From Porphyra umbilicalis (lineage: Eukaryota; Rhodophyta; Bangiophyceae; Bangiales; Bangiaceae): a stretch of 64,000 bases of DNA. Below the pieces are notes generated by a model that had not been told where the DNA came from, did no database searches, and saw nothing but the letters and a program-made list of their open reading frames with translations. Position 1 is the stretch's first letter, and each line of letters opens with the position of its first letter. This document shows, in pieces, positions 20,728-31,376 of the stretch. The position numbers and the translations under genes are program-made. Location: assembly GCA_002049455.2 (NCBI GenBank), contig KV919018.1, positions 1 through 64,000 on the forward strand, read 5' to 3'.

Positions 20728-21829
20728 TCAATGGCCATGGCGCTGTACAGCGTCACGGATAGCGTAAAGCGGGGAGCCGCGTCGCGTGGCCTCACGCGTT
20801 TGACAAAACCACGCGCGCCAATTGGGGCTGGCGGCCACGATGCAGTCAATGTCACCGACGACGTGGACGTGCAGTTCCGCGCGTGTCAAACCAAAGTTCA
20901 TTCGACGTCTGTCCGCAACAAATCCGATGCGCGCCCGCCGCGTACCCCGGTCTGCTGCACATGCCGTACGGCACAGAGAAAGTACGAGAACGTGGTCGGA
21001 CGCCTCCTGGCTGGCATCAACCGTGTCGACCTTGACGGAGAGCCGGTATACGGAGCTACGCATCCGAGCGCCGTGTTCCGCAGTGACGCCGGCCACCGCC
21101 ACCGCCAGTGCGGCCCCCGGCGCCGCATACGGTGCCACGACGCGAACCCGCAGGTCGTGGGGCGCCGCCGCGTGCCACTCTCGGATGATGTTGACGATGG
21201 AACGCTTGACGAGCTTCACCTCAAAGTCGTTTCGTACGCTACACGAGCCCACGTCGCGGCCTCGGTGACGCAATGCAGACGATGAGGTTGACTCGACGAG
21301 GACGGCTGGATTGCCCGCCATTCACGACGGGTGCCCCACCGGGTCGTCCAGAGCCACCAACCGCGCACTGTGCGGTTGATGACGGGGCCCGGTTGAACCA
21401 GCGTAGAAAAGAAGGTAGGGGATGCAAAAGAGTGCCGGCCGCATCCGGTACTGGTGTCGCAGCGACGTACACACATGTCGACGACCCGACACACACCGTT
21501 CAAACGCGCTCAGCCCCATTGAGACCGTCGCACCGCAATAGGCGACTGGGCCGGCGCTCGGCGGCAGCTGAGCCGGGTCTCCGACCAGTAAGACACAACG
21601 TGTGGCGTTTTCCGGGTCAGTCGTGGGCGGTCCTGCCCCCGCGCTTGTTTGGTTACTTCGCCGCGATTCGAGGGCGACACATTGTGGCCACTCAGCCAAA
21701 TCGCGGCCTACGACCTGGAACGGCGGGTCGGCGATCTGGCGACACCATAAATTTCTTGGGGCAGCCCGAAACACGACCAAGACAATGAGAATGATGTGCA
21801 TACGGCCAAGTCCCAAGCAGGGTGCGCAC
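20728..21829 (-). pseudogene. Upf1/Sen1-like SF1 helicase, C-terminal part, broken
   Basis: The minus strand encodes the helicase motifs in order: RCVLLVGDPAQLPPS (motif III region, near 21590), LRHQYRMRPALFCIP then YLLFYAG (near 21430-21475), VDTVDASQEASDHVLVLSLC (motif V, near 20985-21045) and IGFVADRRRMNFGLTRAELH (motif VI, near 20880-20935). The frame is continuous apart from one in-frame TGA at 21322-21324 followed directly by ATG. At its upstream end is a good 3' splice site (ttgtcttacag at about 21830-21840), so the missing N-terminal part with the Walker A motif would lie in an upstream exon. No such exon was found. A DEAA-type motif II is not visible. Intact relatives unwind RNA or DNA and work in decay or termination. 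The large transposon begins 57 bp away and may have separated it from its 5' exons. Confidence 0.62.
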
Positions 21830-21885
21830 TGTAAGACAATTAATTGACGTCAATGGAAACAGCCACGCCCTCAAGCTACTCAGAC

Positions 21886-21911
21886 CACACCCAACAACGT
21901 CGGTTGCGAAC
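21886..21911 (+). repeat. Left terminal inverted repeat of the 10.6-kb transposon
   Basis: 26 bp, ending GTTGCGAAC; an exact inverted match to 32439-32464. Confidence 0.88.
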
Positions 21912-23553
21912 GATCTGCGAACCGTTTAAGAGCGCAACGTGTGCGCCTATGAGTGGCCAAAAGCGTTTCGGCAGCGATATGCGCAGGCTCTGCGAACCCG
22001 CTCCGCTCGGATCCAGAGTACTTGTTTTCTTCTGTCGGCAGATCGCAGTGTATGGGAAACGGAGAAGGTGACGTTGCTGGGTTGTCGACCTGCGAACTGG
22101 AGCTTGCGAGCGGCTTTCCCGTGAGATGTCCACATTCCGACAGTCCAGTGCGACATTTCAAGCAAACAGGCCATCGATCGACCTCGCGATCACGCTGATC
22201 TGGACCCCAATCGTCAGCAAACAAGCCGGTCAAGTGAGACACGCAGCGCGATAGGCTTCAAATGGCTGCAAATTCTTGCGATCGAGTAGACACGACGAGG
22301 TCAAACGCACAAATGTCGGAGACACGCTGGCAGCATCTCGCATCATCTCGCGGCGCTGTCGCATCTCGCGACTGACAGCAGTGATTTGTAGGTCTCTCAT
22401 TGGTCCGTTCAGCCGGCAGACGTACAGCATGCGTGCAATCTGGTGGCGCTTTCGCCTCGATCGACACTGGAGCATTCTGTTCTGAAGCGCCTGTGAGGCG
22501 GCCGCGTGGTGTCCGCCGGTCACCGTGACGCAGGGCGGGCTCCCACGCGGCCGCATGCGGCGGTCGGGCGGCCCGGCCTGCAAGGCAGCCGAGACGCGGC
22601 AGGGGCCACGCACGATCGCGTCCCTTGCGGAGCCGCAGAATCGTGCGACCCCCTCCGATTTTTGTGTCAGCGATCCGCATGCTCATTGGTCAGACGCACT
22701 CTCGCTGTGCACCTCCCCGGCCACACCCTCGATTGGCCGTCCACCATGAACGGCCGACTGGGCGCCACATGTCGCGCAGGGAGCTCTGTGGCGTTTGAGC
22801 GAGGCCTGCGGGCCACGCGTGCCACGCTCGGCGTGGCCTGCAGGGCCCCTGAGCGTGACAGGCAAGAAAGGCGGCCGCCCGATTCCCCCCGAGCGAGGGG
22901 GCAATCGAGGGCGGCCGCCTGTTTTTGGAGCGTACGGTGGGGTTGTGCCACCTGCGAGACCGTCGAGAACGGCCGCGGTGGAGCCCTGCGGGCCCCTCTG
23001 TCATCGTCTACGCAGTGGCAGGGTGGGGGCGCCGCGCATCGTCTCGAACGGTCGCTTGCGTTGGGGGCAGACTCTGTTTGTGGACCATTTGTGGGCGGGG
23101 TGGCAGCGCCGGGGGCAACCGCACCGGGGCCGTGACCCGTTCGGCGCCGAGAGAGGAGCATTGTGCATCCGCGTGCGTGCGTGCGGCCGCCATCAACGCC
23201 AGCGGCCGCCGTTGCAGCGCGGGAGAGGAGACGTCGAGCGCGCGTGCTTTGTAGCGGCCGTTGTTGTCGTTGGCGGCCGCGTTGCATCACGGGAGAGAGG
23301 ACGTGCGTGTCCGCGCGCTTTTTCGCGGCCGCCGTTGTCGTTGGCGGCCGCGGCGGCACCGTGTGCGCGTGTGCGCTGCTCTTGGCGGCCGTCTTTCTCT
23401 GTGCCCGCCGCTGGTCCCGACCGTTTTTGGACGAGGGTGCGGCGGAAGGCGGGCTGCCTCACCTTTTTGGCGGCCGCTCTGTGCAGAAGCGGCCGCCTTT
23501 CGCTCCCTGCCCACGAGGCGTCGGACTGTGCGAGGACCGGCCGTTGCGGCAGC

Positions 23554-24729
23554 ATGGTTCTTCCCGCGCCGCGTCCGATCTCAAAAACGGAGCGCCGGCG
23601 CGGTCTGCGGCAGTTCTGCCGTATGTGCCGACGCACGCTGGGCGTCGGTGACGATCATCCCCTGTGCGCGCCATCCTGCCCGTGTCCGTGGGCGGCGCGC
23701 ACTCGGCCCATATCAGAGGCTCCACCACGAGCATCTAGGGCCGAGGCGCCCCCACCTCAACCTGTACACCCTCCTTGCCTCGGTCCACTGCCGTCAGGAC
23801 CGCCGAGCCCGCATCGTCAAGACCCGCGTCCCCACGATTGGCGGCCGCCGCCGCAGCGGCCGCCGAGCCCGCGCCGTCAAGGCCTGCGTGCCCCCGATTG
23901 GCGGCCGCCGCCGCAGCGGCCGCCGAGCCCGCTTCGTCAAGGCCTGCGTCCCCCCGATTGGCGGCCGCCGCCGCAGCGGCTGCCGAGCCCGCCCCGTCAA
24001 GGCCTGCGTCCCCCCGATTGGCGGCCGCCGCCGCAGCGGCCGCCGAGCCCGCGCCGTCAAGGCCTGCGTCCCCCCGATTGGCGGCCGTCGCCGCAGCGGC
24101 CGCCGAGTTCCACTCGCGCATGCCAGCCGTCGCGAGGCTGGCAGCCACCGGCGAGCCCACCTCGAGCAAGTGCGCCCCGTGACCAAGTCCGGCCGTCATC
24201 ATCGGGTCTGGGGAGCCCCCCTTGTCAAGGCGCATCTGGGTCCGCCTGGCGGCCGCCCCCGGCGCGGCCGCCAAGCCCACTTGGTCAAGGTCCACCCTCT
24301 GCAACCCGGCGGCCGTCGCCCCAGCGGCCGCCGAGTCCCCCAAGCCCGCCGCGTCAAGGACCACCTGCGCCGACGTGGCCACCTGTCGGAACATCCAGTC
24401 CGCCAAGTCTCTCGGAGCGAGCGCGGCCACCAACTCCACCGGTGGACGCGGGGGAATTGCGGGAGCTGCAGGAGCTTGCCCGCAGAGCGCACAACGGGGA
24501 CCGGACTGCGCAATGGCTGCTGCGGGAGGGCAGTCCGGACTGCCTGCAGGAGAGCAATTGGTGGGAGGCGCGGCGGCACGGGCGGCAGCAGATGAGACCT
24601 GGTCACCTGCCGCCTCCTCGGCCGCGGCCGGCGGGGCCGCCGATCGGGCGGCCCCCGACGTCGCCGCCACGGCCGCAGACCGACGCGCTGAAGGAGATTT
24701 CGAGGCCCCTCCAAGCTGCAGCGTCGTAG
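23554..24729 (+). CDS. Transposon ORF: zinc-ribbon N-terminus and WRPPPQRPPSP repeats
   Basis: ATG at 23554 (MVLPAPRPISKTERRR), 391 codons; the frame is also open upstream to 22795 without an obvious start. Residues about 17-40 hold a Cys/His cluster, FCRMCRRTLGVGDDHPLCAP, resembling a short zinc ribbon. Five to six 20-residue repeats follow (RQGLRPPDWRPPPQRPPSP), encoded by the 60-bp minisatellite. The C-terminal part (VDAGELRELQELARRAHNGD then RTAQWLLREGSPD) looks helical. It overlaps the next ORF by about 217 bases in another frame. Function unknown; probably a transposon accessory protein. The repeat region is equally open in other frames, so the coding claim rests mainly on the N- and C-terminal segments. 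Confidence 0.42.
   Translation: MVLPAPRPISKTERRRGLRQFCRMCRRTLGVGDDHPLCAPSCPCPWAARTRPISEAPPRASRAEAPPPQPVHPPCLGPLPSGPPSPHRQDPRPHDWRPPPQRPPSPRRQGLRAPDWRPPPQRPPSPLRQGLRPPDWRPPPQRLPSPPRQGLRPPDWRPPPQRPPSPRRQGLRPPDWRPSPQRPPSSTRACQPSRGWQPPASPPRASAPRDQVRPSSSGLGSPPCQGASGSAWRPPPARPPSPLGQGPPSATRRPSPQRPPSPPSPPRQGPPAPTWPPVGTSSPPSLSERARPPTPPVDAGELRELQELARRAHNGDRTAQWLLREGSPDCLQESNWWEARRHGRQQMRPGHLPPPRPRPAGPPIGRPPTSPPRPQTDALKEISRPLQAAAS
23790..24110 (+). repeat. 60-bp minisatellite, about five copies
   Basis: The core GATTGGCGGCCGCCGCCGCA recurs every 60 bp from about 23837 to 24077. Each unit contains two GCGGCCGC-type cores. The unit length is a multiple of three, so the repeats stay in frame. Confidence 0.85.
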
Positions 24730-26819
24730 GCCGCGGATACAACCTCGTCGCGGGGGGGTCATCGGGGCTTGGGCGAGGCCGCGGACGTGGACATGCACTC
24801 GGCGGACCAATCTGCGCCGGCGGACACGGTGAACGCGGCGTCGGAGACGCTACCGTCGACGCCGATGCCGGGTTTGCAGTCCGCGGCCGCGGGGCGGGCA
24901 GGCGCGGAGCACTCGGAGGGCGCTGCCCTCCCGGCGGCCGCGGAGCAGGGGTTGCAGAGGTGCGCGGGGCTGAACAGGCTGTCGCTGCAGCCACCGCCGG
25001 TCTCCCGGCCTCTGAGGCTACACGAGGCGATGGCGGCGACGCAGAGTCCCGCGGCGTCACGTCGCCCAGCCGATCAGGTCACGGAGCGGCCGCCTCAGCG
25101 GCCGCTCACGGGAGTGGATCTGGCAACACAGCCGGAGCCGCGGCCGCCGACGGCGGCCGCGGCGGCGGAAGCGGAGTCGTCGATGGAGGGCGTGCACCCA
25201 CCGCCGGCCCAGGCGGGGACGGACATGGAGGGGGTGTAGCGGCCGCCGGTGGAGGCGGGGACGGTGGCGGTCCCCCTGCCTCCTCAGCGGCCGCTGCGAC
25301 AGCCGACGCCGTCGCCGCTGGCGACAACGAGTCCCCCACCGCCAGGGGCAGAGGACGCGGCCGAGGATGGACCGAGGCAGAGCGAGTAGCTCTCTGCCAG
25401 GCCTGGTTGGCGGTGGCGCAAGACCCGGTGGTCGGTACCGACCAGAGCCGAGCAACCTTTGCCGCTGCAATCGTCAACGGGTACAAGTCCCATTGCCCGA
25501 TGGGCCCTGGACGCAGGGCGCGCACGGACACTGCCATCGACCGCGAACTGCGCTATTCAGTTTTCAAGAACGTTCAACGCTTTTCATCCTCTATGGTGGC
25601 CGTCGGGCGTCGCCAGATGACGGGCAATTTGACCGACGAGGACCTGATACGCATGGCCACCGCGCACTTTGACGCCGAGAACCTGTATGAGGCCGTGCAA
25701 GCGGACGACAACGACGGGGACGCGCCGGTCTTGGTGGTGAAGAAGGGCGGCACGAGAGGAGCCGATTGGGTCAAGTGTTGGACGGTCATGCGCAAGTTGG
25801 ACAAGTTCAGCGGCGCGTCGGGGGCGGCCGCCACGGCGGCCGCCGCTCGCGGCCGCCGTCCTGTGCCAGGCGGGGGCGTCGAGGACATTTCGGACGACGA
25901 CTCGAGCTCCACGGTCGGTAGGCGGCGCGGCCTCTTCCAAGAGCGGCCTATCGGTACGAAGGCCGCCAAAGCGGCGGCCTCGACTGACATTGCTATCCAA
26001 AGGGAGGCCGCCACGACGGCGGCCGCCCTCAAGTCCTTATCTGAGACGGCCATCGAGCGCGCCGACATTGACTTTTGGAAGGCCAAGGACGTGCGTGAGA
26101 CGGGTGAGGCGGAGCAGTGGCGCAAGAACGAGATGGAGCGGCGGCTTCTGCTCTCCAACGCCAGACTGCGCAAGGCCAAGGCCGCGGAGGCACGGGTCGC
26201 TTCGCGCTCGACAACAACTGCGCCGTCTATGTCGGGCACCTCTGCGGCCGCTACCGCGGCCGCTGAGGCGGCGGCGGGTGCGGCCGCAGGTAGGGCTCCA
26301 AGTGCGGCCGCATCGCCAGCATCTGCAGTTTCTCCAAGTGGTGGTGCGGCCGCGTCTCCCGGGTCTGGTGGAGCGCCCGGTACTCCTGGCGGCGTGGCTG
26401 TGAACGGCGGCGAAGCGGCCGCGTTGGCGCCGGCCGCTGACAACACAGTCGGGTCCCTGGCGTCTGGCGCGGCCGCGAGTGCGGCCGCATTGCCTCCGTC
26501 TTCATCTTCTCCGAGTGACGGCGTCGACGCGTCGCCGCGTACCGGCGCATCACCAGCCGCGGCCGCAAGCGCGGCCGTTGCCCGCCGCGCTGCGGCCTCG
26601 GCCGGTATCGGCTCGGTCAAGCGGAGGAAGGGGCGAGGCTGGAACTCGTTGCAGACCAAGCAGGCCCGCTTCACGGCGGCCAGGAACACCGTATCGGGTC
26701 CAAGCCGTTCCATGACGCCGCGGCCGCATAATGCGGCCGCTGGCGAATCGGGCGACGACGAGGAGGACGCTGCCTGTGGTACCAGTGGCAGCGATTGCGC
26801 GGATGGTGACTTGGCTTGA
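24513..26819 (+). CDS. Harbinger Myb/SANT-like DNA-binding protein
   Basis: First ATG in the frame is at 24513 (the frame is open from 24222); stop at 26817-26819, about 768 residues. An Ala/Gly-rich N-terminal third is followed by a trihelix/Myb-like domain at about 25360-25820: GRGWTEAERVALCQAWLAVA, then SRATFAAAIVNGYKSHCP, DRELRYSVFKNVQRFSSSMV and WVKCWTVMRKLDKFSG. This is the layout of the Myb-like second protein of PIF/Harbinger elements (NAM-associated or glutathione-S-transferase-T3-like in plant annotation). After it come an Arg/Glu-rich helical region (DFWKAKDVRETGEAEQWRKN then EMERRLLLSNARLRKA) and a long Ala-rich tail full of GCGGCCGC, ending in a short acidic stretch. In the superfamily this partner binds the transposon ends and brings the transposase to the nucleus. 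No internal stop, so it may still work. Confidence 0.76.
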   Translation: MAAAGGQSGLPAGEQLVGGAAARAAADETWSPAASSAAAGGAADRAAPDVAATAADRRAEGDFEAPPSCSVVGRGYNLVAGGSSGLGRGRGRGHALGGPICAGGHGERGVGDATVDADAGFAVRGRGAGRRGALGGRCPPGGRGAGVAEVRGAEQAVAAATAGLPASEATRGDGGDAESRGVTSPSRSGHGAAASAAAHGSGSGNTAGAAAADGGRGGGSGVVDGGRAPTAGPGGDGHGGGVAAAGGGGDGGGPPASSAAAATADAVAAGDNESPTARGRGRGRGWTEAERVALCQAWLAVAQDPVVGTDQSRATFAAAIVNGYKSHCPMGPGRRARTDTAIDRELRYSVFKNVQRFSSSMVAVGRRQMTGNLTDEDLIRMATAHFDAENLYEAVQADDNDGDAPVLVVKKGGTRGADWVKCWTVMRKLDKFSGASGAAATAAAARGRRPVPGGGVEDISDDDSSSTVGRRRGLFQERPIGTKAAKAAASTDIAIQREAATTAAALKSLSETAIERADIDFWKAKDVRETGEAEQWRKNEMERRLLLSNARLRKAKAAEARVASRSTTTAPSMSGTSAAATAAAEAAAGAAAGRAPSAAASPASAVSPSGGAAASPGSGGAPGTPGGVAVNGGEAAALAPAADNTVGSLASGAAASAAALPPSSSSPSDGVDASPRTGASPAAAASAAVARRAAASAGIGSVKRRKGRGWNSLQTKQARFTAARNTVSGPSRSMTPRPHNAAAGESGDDEEDAACGTSGSDCADGDLA

Positions 26820-27221
26820 GTTGTATCTCTGTTAATATTTGTGACGGTGGGGTCTCTGCGCGTGTGGAGTGCTCGACTACTGCATCGACTATTGTACGAC
26901 AATCATACACGGTTTTTTTTTCCCCTTCGCCGGGTTTTTTTTTCCTACACACCGACTCTGTCCGACCCTGCGACTCCGTCCGAGAAGCGAGCACGGCAAA
27001 ATCCTCTCACTTGTACACCAGTCATGCTGCAGCTTGAAAGTATAAGCCACTGGTGGACATCCGCCTACGCCATACAGAGCGGCGGCCTCGTCCGTCTTCC
27101 TAGATAGAACGGAGGCCGTCCAAGCGTCTTTCCTATCCCGGGTCGGCGTGGTGGCATCCGCCGACGTGCCAATGTGTGAGGAAAAAAAAAAGCCATGATG
27201 GCAAAAAAAAACCATTGAACG
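26820..27221. other. Space between the converging transposon genes
   Basis: About 400 bp of lower-GC sequence with A/T runs (TTTTTTTT near 26911 and 26935; AAAAAAAA near 27182 and 27202). It probably holds both 3' UTRs. No ORF. Confidence 0.45.
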
Positions 27222-30200
27222 CTACAAATACGGCTCCAGAAGGGACCCGCGATCATCAAAGATATGGGCCGCCAGGTCGTCGCGGAGACAGAAGAACTCT
27301 GCTCTATCCGTGGCGGTCTGGCGCGCCCGCAACTGGAACAGAAAAGAACCCGGCGGGGGGTCCGCGCCGCCCAAAACCACGGGAGCGTGCGGCAAAGCCG
27401 ACAAACGGGGAGCTGCGGCCGCCGCGGCGGCCGCATCAGCGGCCGGTCCTGCGGCAGTGGAGCCACCTCCCGCAACCGCACGCGGACCGACAACGCCGGC
27501 GGCCGCGGCGGCGGCGCCCGCACCACCAGCTCCCTCCCCGACACGCACGCCCGCCGGCAAGTGGCCGCCAGCGGCGGCCGCCGAACCATTAAAGTCGGCG
27601 GCCGCGGCGGCGGCGCCCGCACCACCAGCGCCCTCTCCTCCACGCACGCCCGCTGGCGAGTCGCCGCCGGCGGCGGCCGCCGAGCCACCAAAGACGGCGG
27701 CCGCGGCGGCGGCGGCCGCACCACCAGCTCCTTCTCCGCCACGCACGCCCGCTGGCGAGTCGCCGCCGGCGGCGGTCCCCGAGCCACCAAAGACGGCGGC
27801 CGCGGCGGCGGCGCCCGCACCACCAGCTCCTCCTCCGCCACGCACGCCCGCTGGCGAGTTGCCGCCGGCGGCGGCCGCCGAGCCAACAAAGTTGGCGGCC
27901 GCGGCGGCGGCGCCCACACGACCAGCGCCCTCTCCTCCACGCACGCCCGCTGGCGAGTCGCCGCCGGCGGCGGCCGCCGAGCCACAAAAGTTGGCGGCCG
28001 CGGCGGCGGCGCCCGCACGACCAGCGCCCTCTCCTCCACGCACGCCCGCTGGCGAGTCGCCGCCGGCGGCGGCCGCCGAGCCACCGAAGACGGCGGCCGC
28101 GGCAGCGGCGCCCGCACCACCAGCTCCGTCACCTCCGCGCACGCCCGCTGGCGAGTCGCCGCCAGCGGCGGCCGCCGAGCCACCAAAAGTGGCGGCCGCG
28201 GCGGCGGCGCCCGCACCACGAGCTCCGTCACCTCCGCGTCCGCCCGCTGGCGAGTCGCCGCCGGCGGCGGCCGCCGAGCCACCAAAGTTGGCGGCCGCGG
28301 CGGTGGCGCCTGCACCACCAGCTGCATCTCCTCCACGCACGCCCGCTGGCGAGTGGCCGCCAGCGGCGGCCGCCGAGCCACCAAAACTGGCGGCCGCGGC
28401 GGCGGCGCCCGCACCACGAGCTGCATCATTTGAACGCACGCCCGCTGGCGAGTCGCCGCCAGCGGCGGCCGCCAAGCCACCAAAGCCGGCGGCCGCGGCG
28501 GTGGCGCCCGCACCACCAGCGCCCTCTCCTCCACGCACGCCCGTTGGCGAGACGCCGCCAGCGGCGGCCGCCGAGCCACCAAAGTTGGCGGCTGCGGCGG
28601 CGCTGCCTGCTCCACCAGCTCCTCCACCCCGCACGCCCGCTGGCGAGTCGCCGCCGCCGGCGGCGGCCGCCGAGCCACCAAAGTCGGCGGCCGCAGCGGT
28701 GGCGCCCGCACCACCAGCGCCCTCTCCTCCACGCACGCCCGTTGGCGAGACGCCGCCAGCGGCGGCCGCCGAGGCACCAAAGTTGGCGGCCGCGGCGGCG
28801 CTGCCTGCTCCACCAGCTCCTTCTCCACCCCGCACGCCCGCTGGCGAGTCGCCGCCGGCGGCGGCCGCCGAGCCACCAAAGTCGGCGGCCGCGGCGGTGG
28901 CGCCCGCACCACCGACGCCCTCTCCTCCACGCACACCCGTTGGCGAGACGCCGCCAGCGGCGGCCGCCGAGGCACCAAAGTTGGCGGCCGCGGCGGCGGC
29001 GCCCGCACCATCAACACATCCGACGTCCCCCCCGCATGATGGCGAGTAGCCTCCGGCGGCGGCCGCCGAGCCACCAAAGTCGGCGGCCGCGGCGGTGGCG
29101 CCCGCACCACCGACGCCCTCTCCTCCACGCACGCCCGTTGGCGAGACGCCGCCAGCGGCGGCCGCCGAGGCACCAAAGTTGGCGGCCGCGGCGGCGCTGC
29201 CTGCTCCACCAGCTCCTTCTCCACCCCGCACGCCCGCTGGCGAGTCGCCGCCGGCGGCGGCCGCCAAACCACCAAAGTCGGCGGCCGCGGCGGAGGCGCC
29301 CACACCACCTGCTCCGTCTCCCCCACGCACGCCCGCTGGCGCGACGCCGCCAGCGGCGGCCGCCGAGCCACCAAAGTCGGCGGCCGCGGCGGTGGCGCCC
29401 GCACCACCAGCGCCCTCTCCTCCACGCACGCCCGTTGGCGAGACGCCGCCAGCGGCGGCCGCCGAGGCACCAAAGTTGGCGGCCGCGGCGGCGCTGCCTG
29501 CTCCACCAGCTCCTTCTCCACCCCGCACGCCCGCTGGCGAGTCGCCGCCGGCGGCGGCCGCCGAGCCACCAAAGTCGGCGGCCGCGGCGGTGGCGCCCGC
29601 ACCCCCAGCGCCGACTCCCCCACGCACGCCCGCTGGCGAGTTGCCGCCAGCGGCGGCCGCCGATCCAACAAAGTCGGCGGCCGCGGCGGCGGCGGCCGCA
29701 CCACCAGCTCCTTCTCCACCACGCACGCCCGCTGGCGAGTCGCCGCCGGCGGCGGCCGCCGAGCCACCAAAGTTGGCGGCCGCGGCGGCGGCGCCCGCTC
29801 TTCCAGCTCCTTCTCCGCCACGCACGCCCGCTGGCGAGCCACCGCCGGCGGCCGCCGCCGGGCCGACCAGACCGGCGGCCGCAGCGGTGGCGCCCGCTCC
29901 ATCATCTGCTCCGCCACCGCCGATGCCCGCTGGCGATCGATCGCCGGCTGCCGCCGCCGCGGCGCCCAGGCCGGCGGCCGCGGCAGCGGCGTCATCGGCA
30001 CCAGCTCCTCCCTGCCCAACTGCGCCGGCGAAGGGGTCTCCGCCGGCGGCCGCCGCCGGTTCGACATCGCCGGCGGCCGCCACACCTGTTCCCGTATTGC
30101 CAGCCCAGCCGACGTCGCCTGCGCCAACGGCATGGCCATCATCGGCGGCGGCCGCAGGTTCCCCATCCCTTGCGGCCGCCGCCGCTGCCATACGCTCATG

Positions 30201-31376
30201 AGCGACATACCGGCCACGCCTCTGCTCAACGACCATGTTGTGCAGAATGGCGGCCGCCTTGCCGGCAAGCATCATCTGCTCTACAGAGCCAAATCGGCCA
30301 GGGTGTAGAAGAATGTGGAATCTCGCGGTCATAACCCCGTAGAGCCGCTCGACATCTTTGCGCAGCGCTTCCTCGAGCCGGTTGAAACATTTTTCTGCGG
30401 GTGTGATGGGGTTGGGGTACGGAGACACAAAAAATGGATACTTGGGATAAGCACCGTCAGTAAGATAATACAACAACCGACGAGAACGACCATTAACACA
30501 GAAAGAGAAAGACTTCGGCGGCCACACACCCTCCACCACATCAAAATACAACGGTGAGATACGTAACACGTTGAGGTCATTGAGGCTCCCCGGCGCCCCG
30601 ATAAAGAAATGCCAGATGTAAAGGTCCTCATCACAAACCGTCTCCATGACAATGGAGCCCCGCTTCTTGCGGCTCTGATACTGCCCAGCAAGCCCCTTTG
30701 GGCACGCGGCCCACTCCCAGTGCGAGCAATCGAGGCTGCCGATGCATCCCGGCATGCCCCGTGCTGCGTTGCGCTCCAGCATGCGCTTGACCTCCTCGTC
30801 GTTAGGAGGCCGCAGGTAGACGGGCTCCCACTCCTCAACAATAAACTCAATCAGCTTCTTCGTGGCCACCTCAATTGTAGACTTGGACAGCCGGACATAC
30901 TCATCCGCACGATCATACGACTCCCCGTACGCGAGGACACGGAAGGCGGCCACCAGCTTCTGCAGAGCATAAGCTTGTGGCCGCCCCGTCGCATTGATGC
31001 TCTGCCGCCAAAATGGCCGGTCCCGGATGGCCTCATAAATGCGCATAAAAACAGACCGTGGCACACGGAAGCGACGCTCAAACGTCTCTTCTCAATACAC
31101 AGGCGGCTGCCCATCCACACCAAAATAATCCCGCATGATGCCGCGCATACCCTGGTCGAAATCACGTGGCCGGTTGGGACGCCGCCCGGCCACAGACCCG
31201 ACAAAACGCCGTCTGCGCGCTCGCTGCGCCGCATTCCTGCGATGACGGCGCATTAGGAACAGAGATCGCGCTCCGATGACGGCCGCAAGCAGCTCGTCCG
31301 CGGAGCCCTCCGACTGCCCGCGGCCGTCATCGCTCGACGACCCAGACCCATTATCAGTGGACGCGTCCATCTCCAT
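27222..31376 (-). CDS. PIF/Harbinger DDE transposase with long repetitive tail (one in-frame TGA)
   Basis: The ATG at 31374-31376 (MEMDASTDNGSGSSSDDG) opens an N-terminal region with RNFD-type sequence (RPRDFDQGMRGIMRDYFGVD). At 31092-31094 a TGA interrupts ...QPPVY*EETFERRFRVPRSV, and the same frame then runs unbroken for about 1,290 codons. The DDE nuclease core follows: GCIGSLDCSHWEW (first Asp), IWHFFIGAPGSLNDLNVL (second Asp), AEKCFNRLEEALRKDVERLY (Glu region) and LAGKAAAILHNMVVEQRRGR. This matches the plant-type PIF/Harbinger transposase (PF04827 type). The remaining ~760 residues are mostly 33-residue Ala/Gly-rich repeats ending in a unique C-terminus (FFCLRDDLAAHIFDDRGSLL). Harbinger transposases are usually about 400-500 residues, so the tail is exceptional. 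The TGA could be a CGA decay mutation or be read through. Confidence 0.82.
27560..29870 (-). repeat. 99-bp minisatellite inside the transposase gene, ~23 copies
   Basis: Units spaced 99 bp apart (for example the GCTGGCGAGTC core at about 27650, 27749, 27947 and 28046) encode GGDSPAGVRGGEGAGGAG plus Ala-rich sequence on the minus strand. Each unit holds two GGCGGCCGC cores. Copies differ by scattered substitutions and a few by 3-bp indels; the frame is retained in all. Confidence 0.85.

Noticed and set aside
20728-21829. Helitron Rep-helicase
   Set aside because: The helicase motifs are of Upf1/Sen1 type (GDPAQLPP, QYRM, DASQ), not Pif1 type, and no Rep domain, TC start or CTRR end with hairpin was seen.
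23790-24110. CRISPR array
   Set aside because: Regular 60-bp spacing but the whole unit is repeated, with no unique spacers; it is a minisatellite in a eukaryotic transposon.
27560-29870. CRISPR-like or satellite centromere array
   Set aside because: 99-bp units are in frame with the transposase and vary only slightly; it is a coding minisatellite.
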